Assembly (NCBI GenBank): GCA_015520485.1
Contig: WAPX01000044.1
Location: 25,831-89,830, forward strand
Length of the DNA stretch: 64,000 nucleotides
Direction of reading: 5' to 3'
From: Archaeoglobaceae archaeon
GTDB taxonomy: Archaea > Halobacteriota > Archaeoglobi > Archaeoglobales > Archaeoglobaceae
The translations under genes were made by a program, and so were the position numbers. Under the pieces are notes generated by a model. It saw only the letters and a program-made list of their open reading frames with translations, had not been told where the DNA came from and made no database searches. Positions 1 through 10,042 of this stretch are shown here, piece by piece; the first letter of the stretch is position 1, and every line of letters begins with the position of its first letter.

Positions 1-1
1 G

Positions 2-631
2 GACTTCCTCAAGCAGCTTGCAAGTCTGAACGAGAGTGGTTTGAACATAGTTTCGGCGATAAGGGTTATATCGGCATCCAACCTCGGAGCGCTGACTTCG
101 GAGATAGTTCTCATAAGAAAAGACCTTGAATGGGGAATGCTGCTTACAGATGCTTTGAAGAGGTTCGAAAGAAGAGTTAGTAGCATGACTGTTACGAAGG
201 TAACGTCCATCCTTCTAAAAGCAATGGAAGCAGCTGGAACGATAAAGGATGCGCTGTTTACAGCCGCAAACGATGCTCAGCTTTACCTAGAACTGAAAAA
301 CAGAGTTAAAAATGAGATGTTCGTTTATATAGTTGTTATATACATGACTTTTTGTGTATTTCTGTTTACGATATACATACTGACCTCAAATTTCATTCAG
401 ATTTTCTCCAAGATGCATATACCAAACATCGGGAACTCATACATTCAGTTCAGAGTACCCAATGTAAATGAAATGATTCAGCTTTTCTATCACACATCTC
501 TGATAAACGGTACTGTAAGCGGATTAATTGCTGGACTCATGGGTGAAGGTGAGCTGAGAGCTGGACTGAAGCACGTTTTAGTTCTGGTCATGATTACGTA
601 CCTCGTTTTTACTTTTCTGCTTGGATACTGA
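2..631 (+). CDS. Type II secretion system F-domain membrane protein (TadC/FlaJ-like), 5' end missing
   Basis: The reading frame is already open at the first bases, so only the C-terminal 209 or so residues are present. It has a soluble helical stretch, then a membrane segment (FVYIVVIYMTFCVFLFTIYI), a glycine-rich loop GTVSGLIAGLMGEGELRAG and a last hydrophobic segment at the C terminus. This architecture, with the conserved G-E-G-...-R-A-G-L-K-H loop, is that of T2SSF proteins: the polytopic platform protein that works with a secretion ATPase in archaeal pili or archaella. The partner ATPase would be expected upstream, outside the window. The last 23 bases overlap the convergent HD-domain gene. 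Which pilus system it serves cannot be told from this fragment. Confidence 0.8.
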   Translation, partial: DFLKQLASLNESGLNIVSAIRVISASNLGALTSEIVLIRKDLEWGMLLTDALKRFERRVSSMTVTKVTSILLKAMEAAGTIKDALFTAANDAQLYLELKNRVKNEMFVYIVVIYMTFCVFLFTIYILTSNFIQIFSKMHIPNIGNSYIQFRVPNVNEMIQLFYHTSLINGTVSGLIAGLMGEGELRAGLKHVLVLVMITYLVFTFLLGY

Positions 632-1136
632 TTTGTGCAAATTCAAGCTCTTTTTTCAGCCTGTTGTAGAATTTGAGCATGAACTCGTGTCTCTCCCGCG
701 CAATCTCTTTTGCCGTTTCCGTGTACAGGCAGCTCACGAGCCTGAGAAGTTTCTCTTCGAAGTGCTTTACCGTATCCTCCAAGCTTCTGTTATTCTCTCC
801 GCTGTAAATAAACGCCCTCGCTATGCCTACAGCCCCCATTGCATCGAGTTTATCGGCATCGCTCAGAACCTTAGCTTCAATCGTTTTTGGCTTTACGCCG
901 GATGAGAACGAGTGAGCCTCTATGCAGTGAGCAACCTTTTCCGCAAATTCGGGATTTTCAGCCAGCAGCTTTCTTGCAATTTCAGCGCCTTTCAGTGCGT
1001 GGTTTCTCTGGCCTCTCGCAATGTCGTGCAGCTCGGCAGCCTTAACGACAACATTCACGTCAGCTCCCTCTTTTCTGGCTATGTATTCAGCTAACGCAAC
1101 CACCCTTTTCACATGCCCATCGTCGTGGGAAGCCAT
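609..1136 (-). CDS. HD-domain metal-dependent phosphohydrolase
   Basis: This is a 175-residue HD-superfamily protein. The N terminus has the HDDGHVKRVV motif, followed by the diagnostic His-Asp pair in AAELHDIARGQ and a later SDADKLDAMGA motif. Together these supply the metal ligands of the HD fold (YedJ-like group); substrates of this group are mostly unknown, possibly nucleotides. The frame allows a start 24 bases upstream (1160). However, the TATA-like ATTATATAC at 1165-1173 (minus strand promoter) puts transcription start near 1142, so the internal ATG at 1136 is preferred. The gene converges on and overlaps the T2SSF gene. Family assignment is secure; the exact substrate is unknown. Confidence 0.82.
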   Translation of the reverse strand: MASHDDGHVKRVVALAEYIARKEGADVNVVVKAAELHDIARGQRNHALKGAEIARKLLAENPEFAEKVAHCIEAHSFSSGVKPKTIEAKVLSDADKLDAMGAVGIARAFIYSGENNRSLEDTVKHFEEKLLRLVSCLYTETAKEIARERHEFMLKFYNRLKKELEFAQISIQAEK

Positions 1137-1252
1137 GCTGTCAGTTGATCGGCATTGCATAAAAATTATATACGATTTACCTGATTTTAAATCAAATAAA
1201 TCTGAATGCAGTCAGTCCTGCAACTGAAACTCGAAACCAGGAGGTGTTACAT

Positions 1253-2308
1253 TTGAAAAAGCTCATATTGTTCACCCTGCTTGTAACTCTGACAGCAATC
1301 GGATGTGTCTCTCACAAAACTGAGCAAACGGGTTACGCAAAGCTGTTTTCTGTTGAGAAGAATTGCAGTGGGTACACCATACTCAGAGACACTGCTGGAA
1401 GGAGAATAGTGCTGTTCAGAAATAAAAAGCCGGATGTTCGGGGAGCTCTTTTCGTCAGGGTGCCCGTGAAGAGAGTGGACATCCTTTCAACCGGAGTAGT
1501 TTCTTACCTCGAAGCCTTAAATGCAACAAGTGCGTTAGCTGGCGTGCCAGCGACTGACAGGTGGTACTACAGAAACGTAGAGGAGGGTTTAAAGAACGGT
1601 AGGATAAAGGAGATCGGTACGGCAAACAACCCGAACTACGAGGAGATACTCGCTTTAAAACCGGACGTCGTTTTCATTCCGGCTAAATTCGTCAGCAAAA
1701 GCGTCGTTGAAAAATTCAAATCGCTGGGTATTCCTTACGTTTCATGCGGTTACTGGCTCGAAAAAACGCCTCTGGGAAAGGTAGAGTGGATAAAGTTTTT
1801 TGGCTACTTTTTTGATAAAGAGAGCACAGCTAACAGGTACTTTGAATCCGTAAAAAGCAGAATTCTGAATGTTGAGAAAAAAGCGAGAGGACTGAAAAAA
1901 GTAAAGGTCGTTTACGCACTCATACTGAACGGTAAGGTACTTGTACCCGGAAATCAGAACTATCATGCAAAACTCGTTTACATGGCTGGTGGAGATTACG
2001 CATTCAGCAGCTTGAATTCAACAGGCTACGTGCCCGTGAGTAAAGAACAGCTAATTGAGAAGACCGAAAACGCTGACGTTTTCATAGCCATATACATGGG
2101 ATTTCCACTTAAAAGCGTAAGCGACATAGTCAAACAGATTCCAGCACTTGCAAAAACAAAGCCGTTCAGAAACGACAGGGTTTACGCTATGCAGCCCTGG
2201 ATATGGCAGCACAGCTGTGAGGAGGATAAAGTTATTGAGGATGTTGCTGCGATACTGCATCCAGATGCATTCCACCACAGACTGATAATGTTTAAAAAAT
2301 TATCTTAG
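1253..2308 (+). CDS. Lipoprotein ABC transporter substrate-binding protein (TroA/BtuF-like, iron or cobalamin type)
   Basis: The predicted protein is about 351 residues. An N-terminal signal peptide ends in the lipobox T-A-I-G-C, so it should be a membrane-anchored lipoprotein outside the cell. The body has the two-lobe binding-protein pattern for iron-siderophore or B12: KRVDILSTGVVSYLEAL, then IGTANNPNYEEILALKPDVVF, then a C-terminal DRVYAMQPWIW. The start is the TTG at 1253, because a GGAGGTG site at 1240-1246 lies six bases before it; the in-frame GTG at 1244 is part of that site. No permease or ATPase is adjacent. The ligand cannot be named from sequence alone. The 3' end overlaps the convergent DUF460 gene by nine bases. 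Confidence 0.82.
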   Translation: MKKLILFTLLVTLTAIGCVSHKTEQTGYAKLFSVEKNCSGYTILRDTAGRRIVLFRNKKPDVRGALFVRVPVKRVDILSTGVVSYLEALNATSALAGVPATDRWYYRNVEEGLKNGRIKEIGTANNPNYEEILALKPDVVFIPAKFVSKSVVEKFKSLGIPYVSCGYWLEKTPLGKVEWIKFFGYFFDKESTANRYFESVKSRILNVEKKARGLKKVKVVYALILNGKVLVPGNQNYHAKLVYMAGGDYAFSSLNSTGYVPVSKEQLIEKTENADVFIAIYMGFPLKSVSDIVKQIPALAKTKPFRNDRVYAMQPWIWQHSCEEDKVIEDVAAILHPDAFHHRLIMFKKLS

Positions 2309-4204
2309 ATTTTTAAATCTATTTTGATATTCGATAATTAATTTTTCAAAACGTTCGAGCTTCCTCTTTTTCATCTCGTCGATTTTTTCTGAATAAACGC
2401 TCTCGAACTCCTGCACGTTTATCATTGCAAAGTCGTCTGCAACCTTCAATTCCAGCTCGCTTTCACCTATAACAGGTACTTCCTCGCTCTCAAAAACGCT
2501 AAGAGCTGTATGAGCCATTTTCTCAGGGTTTGCTATTACTGCCTTAACTCCCTTCGAACACAGGTATTCGGCCTGAGCCTTTCCACCACCCGCAGCATTC
2601 TGTATGTAGATTACGTCTCCCTCGTTTATGCCCACAGATCTTTCGAGCTCGTCTATGCAGTCTCTCGTGAACTTTTTAAGAACCTTTACACTCTTCCACC
2701 CGCTGAATTCGAGCATTCTCATCAGCTTTAAAACATCTATTCTCTTTCTCAGCGTTTCTATTGTTTCGTCTCTCTTTTTCAGGGTCTTTCTCAACTCTTT
2801 CAGCTCGCTTTCGAGACTCTTCACGTAGTTTTCTCTCCTTATTTTCATGTGCTCTTCTCTTGATATGGCGAGTATCCTGTTCCTAAGCCTCTCAACTTCC
2901 TCTTTAAGCTCTTCTACCTGCTTCCTCAAAATCCTGTTCTCTTTCTCAAGCTCCTCTAAAGCTTTTCTCACCTTTTCGTCCGCGTTTGCAGGTTTCTGCG
3001 TCTTCTCCTTTCTCTTTTTCTTCTCCTGTTCTTTTTCGGGTAATCTTTCGATGAGCTCTTTTAAAGTCAGACCTCTTATTATGCCAGCCTTCACAGCATC
3101 TACATCCACTCCCGGAGGTATCCTCTTCTCCACGTTCATGAGCTTGTTTTTGTGGGAGTTGTAAGCGTCTATTGCAGCGGAAAGAGCATCTCTCTCGTGA
3201 TCGTTGGATATCTTCTGCTTGAACGGAGCTACGAGGTACTTCTTCTTCTCAACGCTCATGTCTCCCCTGGGCAGGTGAAGTATCGAGTTAAAGCTGGCTC
3301 TGAGCTTGCTGACGAATTCTGGCGGGTTGCACTTGTCCGTTGCTATTACCGTTGGCTTGCCGAAGGACAAGATGTACTCCACGACTTCCGCAGAACTCCA
3401 GTTTTTCCTGCTTTTAACGCCAAGTAGCTTTCCGTTGAGATCGAGAACGGCTATAGCTGTCGTGGTGCCGGGATCGACTCCGACTATTGTGTGGGTTGTT
3501 TGCTTTGAAAGAGGTATGTACTCAATCCTGTCCTTTTCTACGGCTTCAACCCTGACCTGAATGTTCCCGGTTTTGAATGAGGAAATTGGTACGCTCTTTT
3601 TCGGGGCGTTTACGGTTATGATGCCTTTGGATATCCCACCAAACCCGTGTCTGACTTCTTCCTCGTACTCGAAACCTTTTTCGTCCAGAATCTCCTTTAT
3701 CTCGTTGTAAACTCTTCTCACTTCCTCGTGCACCTTTCTTCTGTACCTGTTCTGACTCCAGCCTCCCTTTCCGAGGCTTCTGTTTCTCGAGACTGTTATT
3801 GTCGTCTTATCGGAGAACACCGAAACTTCCTCGCCAACACCAAAACTTGCGAGTATTGCACAGGCTTTGGCTTCGTCGATTGGATTTCTTATGTCTATTT
3901 TGAGCCCAAACCTCTTTGCAAGGGATGGCAGGGATGCCTTACCGGCTACCTGAACGAGCTTAACTTCTGGAATTTTTCTCAGAAAGAGCGTAAGCTCTTC
4001 CTTTGAAGAGAAAAGCTCGAAGGTGTTATCGAGGGCGATGATTTCTGGAGAGTACGATTTGACGAATCTGAAAAGTTTCGCTCTCGACAACTCTTTGAAT
4101 TCGAGATCCTCGCCCTCGCTTCTGAGGACGTAAAGAGCATACTTTGGTCTCCTCCTTCCGTGGAGTGAACCTTTCACGATATCTATACCAAAGATGCAGA
4201 CCAT
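2300..4204 (-). CDS. DUF460 family protein with RNase H-like (RuvC/YqgF-type) nuclease fold and long coiled coil
   Basis: This 634-residue protein belongs to an archaea-specific family. Residues 1-150 carry the N-terminal DUF460 block (GIDIVKGSLHG). Around residues 241-255 is VGVDPGTTTAIAVLD, the first acidic strand of an RNase H-like fold as in RuvC and YqgF, and near 336 is HERDALSAA, the usual C-terminal acidic signature. Residues about 385-500 are a charged heptad-rich coiled coil (many E, K, R, L), followed by a C-terminal globular domain (residues about 520-610). This suggests a structure-specific nuclease or DNA/RNA-repair factor, but the biochemical role is not established. It is the only gene on its strand here and converges on the binding-protein gene. 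Confidence 0.82.
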   Translation of the reverse strand: MVCIFGIDIVKGSLHGRRRPKYALYVLRSEGEDLEFKELSRAKLFRFVKSYSPEIIALDNTFELFSSKEELTLFLRKIPEVKLVQVAGKASLPSLAKRFGLKIDIRNPIDEAKACAILASFGVGEEVSVFSDKTTITVSRNRSLGKGGWSQNRYRRKVHEEVRRVYNEIKEILDEKGFEYEEEVRHGFGGISKGIITVNAPKKSVPISSFKTGNIQVRVEAVEKDRIEYIPLSKQTTHTIVGVDPGTTTAIAVLDLNGKLLGVKSRKNWSSAEVVEYILSFGKPTVIATDKCNPPEFVSKLRASFNSILHLPRGDMSVEKKKYLVAPFKQKISNDHERDALSAAIDAYNSHKNKLMNVEKRIPPGVDVDAVKAGIIRGLTLKELIERLPEKEQEKKKRKEKTQKPANADEKVRKALEELEKENRILRKQVEELKEEVERLRNRILAISREEHMKIRRENYVKSLESELKELRKTLKKRDETIETLRKRIDVLKLMRMLEFSGWKSVKVLKKFTRDCIDELERSVGINEGDVIYIQNAAGGGKAQAEYLCSKGVKAVIANPEKMAHTALSVFESEEVPVIGESELELKVADDFAMINVQEFESVYSEKIDEMKKRKLERFEKLIIEYQNRFKNLR

Positions 4205-4364
4205 TTTTCGATACCTGCACTTTCGGGTTAATTTTGCTTTTGGTTTTTTATTTGGTTCTCTGTTTTTTCATTTGCTGATTTACGTTACCTGCTCTGCACA
4301 ATTTCGCTGAACGGTTTAAGATAAGCTTAATATAGCGCTGAACACACTTAACCACAGTAGTATT

Positions 4365-4446
4365 GCCGGGGTTGCAGAGAGGTACTGCGCCAGCCTTGAG
4401 AGCTGGTGCCCGAAAGGGCTCCTGGGTTCAAATCCCAGCCCCGGCG
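4365..4446 (+). tRNA. tRNA-Ser (anticodon UGA)
   Basis: The acceptor stem GCCGGGG pairs perfectly with CCCCGGC, and the anticodon stem CCAGC/GCUGG encloses the loop CUUGAGA, giving anticodon UGA. A long variable arm (GCCCGAAAGGGC) marks a class II tRNA, the T stem is CUGGG/CCCAG, and the discriminator base is G, as expected for serine. The D loop is short (seven bases). CCA is not encoded. A TATA-like TTAATATAGC lies about 30 bases upstream (4327-4336). Confidence 0.93.
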
Positions 4447-4565
4447 TGTTTTTTGTTTGGTCTGCATTTGTTCATGTTTTGCCTGTATTTAGTCGGTTCA
4501 GTTGCTGATTAAAGCATAGCTGGTTTTCAGAAACCTGATGCCTGTCTCAATACGTGTTTAAGCTT

Positions 4566-4900
4566 TTAGTTGAGTGGCCTGAACATTTCATCCGGTTCAA
4601 CAACAGGCTTTTCTACTCTGATCTCCTTTCTCAGATCTTTTTTAGAGAATTCTCTACATGCTATTACAGTAGTCTGAGAAATCTTAAAAATCCTACTTAG
4701 CCAGTCTAATCCCTACTCCTTACTTCACAACCGCCCTGATAACGATTTCCTTGAATTCTTCTGGATAATTCCTCGGCTTGATAGGATTTAAAACAAATGT
4801 CCTTCCGCACTCTTGCATTTGTATCTTTGCCTTTTCTCCCCAGATTTCGTGTAATAATATCCCATCTTCACAGCTTCCATCGACTTGCAATGGACTGCGT
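4566..4900 (-). mobile_element. Decayed N-terminal part of an IS1-family-like transposase
   Basis: Read on the minus strand with frameshifts and in-frame stops tolerated, the stretch gives a zinc-ribbon remnant (CKSMEAVKMGYYY ... QECGRTFVLNP), then PRNYPEEFKEIVIRAVV, a helix-turn-helix (RLASRIFKISQTTVIACRE) and finally KPVVEPDEMF. This zinc ribbon, HTH and first catalytic D-E-M order is that of archaeal IS1-type transposases. The catalytic C-terminal half is absent and the frame is broken at least twice, so it is dead. Its 5' side abuts the IS6-like wreck on the plus strand, implying nested or successive insertions. Confidence 0.6.
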
Positions 4901-5433
4901 TAGGTCTACAAACTTTGGAGGAAAAGGTATAGAGTTAAAGATATTAGTTTTATTATACTTCTTCGGTCTTTCTTCAGAAACAAGTCAATTCCTTTGAGGA
5001 GATAAGTCACGAATCGGTCGGAATCTAATCACAGACTCAAGAAAGTCTTAAAACAGCCAAAAAAGAAGGTTAATAACAATAGACGAAACAAAAATCAGGC
5101 TTGAGAAGAGACAGATCTTTGTATGGGCTGCTGTAGACGTTGATACAAAGAAGTGCTTAACCATGGGCTTCTGAAAGCAGAGGAAGCTTTGAAGCTTACG
5201 TTTTGAGAGAAGTTTTAAGCACGAAAACAGGCCAGAAGTTGTTGTTGATAGAGGATTCTTATAAATGGGCTCTGAAAAGATTAGGATTAAAATACAGGCA
5301 TGTAGAAAGTTTCTTTTCGAGGTTTAAGGGGGCGAAGAGGTTCTGGAATCGATTTCCTTAAAAGTTCTTTTGAGTGCAGAGCTGGTTAGAGAGTTTTGTG
5401 GCTTTCTATAACTGGAGGTTGTTATCCTGACAC
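4889..5433 (+). mobile_element. Decayed IS6/IS240-like insertion sequence, copy 1
   Basis: Broken translation gives pieces of a DDE transposase: a trace of D-E-T-K, then VWAAVDVDTKKCLTMGF, a D2 region and a C-terminal FFSRF...RFWNRFPLKVLL. The stretch is closely similar over most of its length to 44900-45503, and its last part to the inverted 24181-24349. Compared with copy 2, an internal segment around the third catalytic residue is missing. The right end (5411-5433) matches the other copies' terminal ACTGGGGGCG...TTGACAG with several substitutions. No intact frame remains. Confidence 0.75.
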
Positions 5434-5491
5434 CTCTATCTGCTGACGGTTTCTGATTGTTTTAAAGTTTTAAAGACCTTATAACAACAAA

Positions 5492-5502
5492 CTATATATA
5501 TT
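5492..5502 (+). promoter_or_regulatory. TATA box of the lemA-DUF2207 operon
   Basis: CTATATATATT lies about 70 bases before the lemA start, predicting a start of transcription near 5525 and a short leader carrying the GGAGG ribosome site at 5551-5555. Confidence 0.55.
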
Positions 5503-5562
5503 TGCCTATTTAACAGCTGTCGTGATAGAAAGAACACATCTTCACTGCCAGGAGGCTACTTC

Positions 5563-6132
5563 ATGAACGGGTTTATTCTCATAATTCTGGCGGTTGCAGC
5601 AGTAATAGCCATTTTTGCGATAACCGCGCTAATTTACTACAACAGGTTTCAGCAGTTAAGAAACGGAGCAGAGGCAACGCTCAGCCAGATAAAGGTTGCT
5701 CTGAAGAAGAGGCTTGACATGCTTACGGAGTTACTCGAATCCGTTCAGAGTTATGCAAGATTCGAGAGGGACACTCTCGAAAGCATTACGAGGATGAGAA
5801 CAGAGGTCATGAAGGTTTCATCGCCTGAAGACATCCAGAAAATAGACAGGGAATCGAGACAGATTCTGGGGAACATACTCGTTGCTGTTGAGAACTACCC
5901 CGACCTGAAGGCATCTCAAACAGTTCAAAAGCTGATGGACGCTGTTAGAGAGGTGGAAGACGAGATTGCGAGACAGAGGTACACGTACAACAACATAGTT
6001 CAGGAATTCAACACGAAAATGGACACTGTTCCATCAAACATGATAGCGGCCATGCTCGGATACAGAAAAATGAGCTATCTTGAATTCGAGGAGGAGATTG
6101 CGAGGAGGCCAGAGCTAAGGTGGAGTGTATGA
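5563..6132 (+). CDS. LemA family membrane protein
   Basis: The protein has 189 residues. A single N-terminal membrane anchor (residues 5-28) leads into [21 protein letters not shown], followed by a long helical bundle typical of LemA ([21 protein letters not shown] ... [17 protein letters not shown] ... [16 protein letters not shown]). The start is fixed by the GGAGG site eight bases upstream. The stop codon overlaps the start of the next gene (ATGA), and LemA genes commonly pair with DUF2207 or glycine-rich-tail membrane proteins, as here. The molecular function of LemA is unknown, although it is thought to act at the cell envelope. Confidence 0.9.
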   Translation: MNGFILIILAVAAVIAIFAITALIYYNRFQQLRNGAEATLSQIKVALKKRLDMLTELLESVQSYARFERDTLESITRMRTEVMKVSSPEDIQKIDRESRQILGNILVAVENYPDLKASQTVQKLMDAVREVEDEIARQRYTYNNIVQEFNTKMDTVPSNMIAAMLGYRKMSYLEFEEEIARRPELRWSV

Positions 6133-7892
6133 GTGAGCTCAGAGATCTCGTTAAGCTAATCGCTCTGGTCACAGCCATCGGTTTTTTGGGGCTGGGTTTG
6201 TTTCACGTCATTAACTCCATTCAGTATCAGGGAGATTTAACTGTCAGTTATACAGCCAACATAACTTTTTCAAAGGTTCTGCTCCTTCAGGAGTCCTACG
6301 TCTATCACGTTAGCACTTACAAGTACAGAATGCTCTACAGGTTCTGGAGAGCACCCTTAACCTTTAACAGAACTGACTTTCCGTGCATAGTTCTGAAGAA
6401 TATTGGTGGAGATAAAGGGGGCGTACTGTTCGCTAAGGACTACCGCGGCCGTATATACGTTTCAAATCCCATTGCTTTCATGATTGTTAGGAGATTGGCC
6501 AAAAGAAACTGGCTGGGTATTGTTTGTTATCGGTATTTGAAGTACAGATGGTTTTTTAACACAGGAAATCACAGGTTGAACGCTTTCTACGAGGTATATC
6601 CACCAATTCAGACAGATGGCAGATACGACCACGTAAACCTGAAGCTCGCAGACAGGCATGTGCCGTACACTTCAGTTAAAATCTACATTCACGATCCCGA
6701 CCATTCCATTTTAAAGATCTATCCCCACATGAAAGAGTTTAAGTTCAGGAGGATTAAAAACGGCTGGCTGATAGAAGGCAGATCTCCTGTTGACGGTCTG
6801 GTCGAGGTGGAGTTCGTATTAAAGCATGGAGCAGTTGAAGGGTTTTATCATCACGTTTCAGACGTTTTGCATTTAACTGAAAGTGCAAACTCCATGTACT
6901 ACTTTGAGAGAAGTCTTGTCAAACCACTCGAAATGGCGTGCATAGCTTTAATCCTAGGATTTCCTGCAATTGTTCTGCTTGTTTACAGCAGGTATGGCAG
7001 GGAAAAACAGTTTGTCGTTCCCGAATTCCTCAACTACGTTCCGAACCCGGAGAGGAAGCCATGGGAGGTTAACGTGGTTTTTGCTGGAGATGCTATGAGC
7101 GGAAATGCAAACGCGTTTTTCTCAACTCTTCTGGACCTGTACAGGAGAGGTGCAGTGGATTTAGAGCCTTATGAAGATAAAGGTTTTGTTCTAAAAAGGA
7201 GAGAGATGAGAATAAAGATACTGGACAGGAGTAAGTTTGATGAGAAAGATGTCTATGAAAGCAAGGTTCTGAAGTTCCTCGAGAAGTATTCGGAAAATGG
7301 TGTTTTTGATACGAAACCGGGCAATCTTGGAATCAGAATTAGCGTGAAGAGCGATTTGAGAAAACTCTTGGTCTTGAGAAATCCGAGCATTTCCAGACAA
7401 TTCGTTGAAACAAAAGGAAAAAAGATTTTTTACGTTCTAAATGCTATATCTTTCGTTCTGGCCATCTCAGTGATTTTAATCTACGGTAGAGAGCTGGAAC
7501 TTCGACCAGTAATTCTGGCAGTAACTCTAGTACTTCAGTCTGGGTACTGTGCTCAAACACACTCACAGCTTTTTGGGAAGTGGAAAAATGATTTTTACAG
7601 GGAAAAACTCGAGTGGGACTCCTTCAAAAAGTTTCTGTCAGATATGGCAATGATAAAAAAGTACGCTCCAGAAGATGTAAAGGTGTGGAAGGACTGGCTC
7701 GTTTACGGAACGGCTCTGGGAGCGGGTGATAAAGTTGTGAATGCGATGAAAAGTCTGAACATAGAGATTCCGGAAGTTAGAATTTACAGTTGCTATCACG
7801 ACTTTGTCTCCACGTACTGCACATCCACGAAATCTTCCGGTGGATTCGGTGCTGGAGGTGGGTTTGGAGGAGGAGGGGCCGGAGGTGTGTGA
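6129..7892 (+). CDS. DUF2207-type membrane protein with glycine-rich C terminus
   Basis: The protein is about 587 residues. It has one membrane segment at the N terminus ([19 protein letters not shown]), a large beta-rich external domain to about residue 255, a second membrane segment ([17 protein letters not shown]), a cytoplasmic domain with [20 protein letters not shown], two more hydrophobic segments near residues 430-470, and a C-terminal [17 protein letters not shown] tail. This layout is the DUF2207 family that is repeatedly coded next to LemA. The ATG at 6129 overlaps the lemA stop and is preferred over the GTG at 6120 that opens the frame. The exact role is unknown; the pair probably forms one envelope complex. 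Confidence 0.82.
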   Translation: MSELRDLVKLIALVTAIGFLGLGLFHVINSIQYQGDLTVSYTANITFSKVLLLQESYVYHVSTYKYRMLYRFWRAPLTFNRTDFPCIVLKNIGGDKGGVLFAKDYRGRIYVSNPIAFMIVRRLAKRNWLGIVCYRYLKYRWFFNTGNHRLNAFYEVYPPIQTDGRYDHVNLKLADRHVPYTSVKIYIHDPDHSILKIYPHMKEFKFRRIKNGWLIEGRSPVDGLVEVEFVLKHGAVEGFYHHVSDVLHLTESANSMYYFERSLVKPLEMACIALILGFPAIVLLVYSRYGREKQFVVPEFLNYVPNPERKPWEVNVVFAGDAMSGNANAFFSTLLDLYRRGAVDLEPYEDKGFVLKRREMRIKILDRSKFDEKDVYESKVLKFLEKYSENGVFDTKPGNLGIRISVKSDLRKLLVLRNPSISRQFVETKGKKIFYVLNAISFVLAISVILIYGRELELRPVILAVTLVLQSGYCAQTHSQLFGKWKNDFYREKLEWDSFKKFLSDMAMIKKYAPEDVKVWKDWLVYGTALGAGDKVVNAMKSLNIEIPEVRIYSCYHDFVSTYCTSTKSSGGFGAGGGFGGGGAGGV

Positions 7893-8037
7893 GATAATTC
7901 TTGAGACTGCATTCAGAAGCCACTTGTAACTTCTGCGCTGATTAAAAGGAGTTCCAAGAATCCGCTCCAGAACTTTTGCGTTCTTTTTTTATTCCACTCT
8001 TAACGGCGTTTCCACGGTTAACACAGCAAACCAACAC

Positions 8038-8045
8038 CTTTTATA
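8038..8045 (+). promoter_or_regulatory. TATA box of the azl regulator operon
   Basis: CTTTTATA lies 48 bases before the GTG at 8093, predicting transcription start near 8070 and a short leader that holds an AAGGTGA ribosome site at 8081-8087. Confidence 0.5.
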
Positions 8046-8092
8046 CTTCACTTCTGTTTTGTATAGCGAACAGCGTTGTAAAGGTGAATGCC

Positions 8093-10040
8093 GTGAACAG
8101 GGATGGACTTGTGGTGGCTGTGGGGAGAAGAATATCGAGATTAAGGGGGGAAAGAGGGATCACTCTATCAGGCTTGGCTGAAATTGCTGGAATTTCAAAA
8201 TCAACACTGTTTGCGATAGAATCTGGAGAATCAAATCCCACAATATCCACGCTGTGGGCGATAGCGGATGCCCTGAACGTTCCATTCGAAGAACTCCTTC
8301 CTGAAGGATTCAGGGAGGTCGACGAATCCGGAATAGTTGTTCGCCTTATCGAACAATCAGAGGAGATTCCGAAAATTGAAGTTTACAGGATGACTCTGAG
8401 TTCAAACAGCATAAGGAAGGCCAACCCGCATCAAAAGGGCGTGATTGAGAGAGTTTTTTGTCGTAAGTGGCAGCGTGTTAACTGATCCAATGTCCTCTCC
8501 CAAGCTCCTGAAAGCCGGAGAAGAGCTGGAGTTCAGGGCTGATGTACCCCACGTATACATGGCTGTGAGCGAAGGAGCGACGGCAATAATTACGATAAAG
8601 TATCCATTGCCTGAGGACTTTCACCTGTGCGATATTACAGGAATATTTCCAGAAAACAACACTGAATGGAATGAGCTGAAAACTCTGTTGAGCAGACTGG
8701 GTAAAGAAGTGCTTTCAGGAATTCCAGCATTCAGAATCGAACTTCGCGGAAGTTACGGAAAAGGTGACCTGAAAAAACTGAGAGGTGTCGTTTATTCTCT
8801 AAAAACAAAAAACCTGAAGTTTCATTTAATTGAAGACGGCGAGCGGGTGCTGATATACATGTTTAACGTCTTTCCGGGAACTTTCAGCAGGTTTGATGAT
8901 ATCAATCCAAACGGAAAATTTCAAGAAGCGGTAAAAATTCTTAAACTTTCCAGCAGACGGAAGTTATCGGAAAATGAGTTTAAGCACCTTCAAAATCTAA
9001 CAGATAGTCCGTCTTTACTGCTGAGCGTTCTGGCATCAGAAGCACTTCTGATCCATTCACGTCCTGCCATACCCGGTACGATTCTCAGGCTGTACGAAAA
9101 GGAGCTGAAGGACGTAAAGTTATTCCAAAATCAAAAAACATCGCTTAAAGACGTTAATGTCCACCTATACGGCGTTTTCGAACTTCTTCGCCCCGGTTAC
9201 GCCCGTCAGGTATTGTTTACCGCTTACGTCATCGGAAAATACTTTGGAAATGAAAGAATCCGAGCCCTTGGTGTGACATTCTCAGACCACAACCTGAAGA
9301 TGTTAACTGAGCTGGTACCCAACCTCGATTTTCTGCGCGTGGGAAACGGTTATGAAGCGATGAAAGACCTCAAAGACGATTTTGAAGAACCTGACTCTGA
9401 CGTTCCTGAAGACATCCTTAAATTCGATTACGGTAAAAGTGTGCCGCTGATAATTTCTGTTGACACCTTTCACCGGATGGATATCCTGCCCTTCTTAGAG
9501 AGATCGTACGATTTGCTTGAAAACGGCGGCACTCTTATCGTTTCCGACGAGTTCGTCTTACCTTACCGCGATCGTCAGGAAAGGGCAAGGAACACTGCAA
9601 TCCACCACGCTAAGTACATGCTGGAAACCCTAATTGAAATACCGGGAAATATCAGTCTGACAGATGAAGAGAAAAAGCTCGTCAAACTTTTATCAACGAA
9701 TACGCCTCTGATTTCGTATCTCGCGGAGGCCGGAGAAATCAGAACTGCTGTGGGTTATGCGTTTCAGCTCCACAGAGATCCAAGCATGCCTCCAAGAATG
9801 TCTCATCCACTTGTGTTCTACTACCCGCTTCGGTGTTTTGAACTATCAGCAATGGTTGCAGATGTTGATTACAGCGTTAGAAATTACAGCGTTAAAAGAA
9901 AAACGTATCCTGAAATGTTTAAACTGCTTGTAGAAGAATCTGGATTTTCTTTACTGCACCACGCAAGGGTATACGCCACTGAAGGAAATGGCAATATGGA
10001 CGCTGGAAAGCACGTTTTTGTTTTCAAAAAGGAGGGTTAA
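8093..10040 (+). CDS. XRE-cupin-methyltransferase fusion regulator, interrupted by a one-base frameshift
   Basis: The first frame (8093 to stop at 8485) codes an XRE-type helix-turn-helix (RRISRLRGERGITLSGLAEI ... ISKSTLFAIESGESNPTIS) and the first half of a cupin. The second frame continues the cupin (FVVSGSVLTD ... AGEELEFRADVPHVY), then an unassigned middle segment and a class I SAM-methyltransferase-like region ending at 10040. The shift falls in a run of six T at about 8453-8458; with five T the two frames join exactly into one protein of about 648 residues. The GTG at 8093 follows AAGGTGA. azlCD lies two bases downstream, so the protein probably controls, or modifies something needed for, amino acid export. 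The motif I glycines of the methyltransferase are weak, so catalysis is uncertain. The gene is either mutated, misread in sequencing, or rescued by slippage. Confidence 0.75.
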
Positions 10041-10042
10041 AA

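Noticed and set aside
4797..4997. 66-codon ORF after tRNA-Ser
   Set aside because: It crosses the junction of two IS wrecks and is antisense to the IS1-like remnant; its sequence is not protein-like.
7914..7935. CAGAAG...CTTCTG hairpin after the DUF2207 gene as terminator
   Set aside because: Only six pairs with a ten-base loop and no T-tract directly after it.
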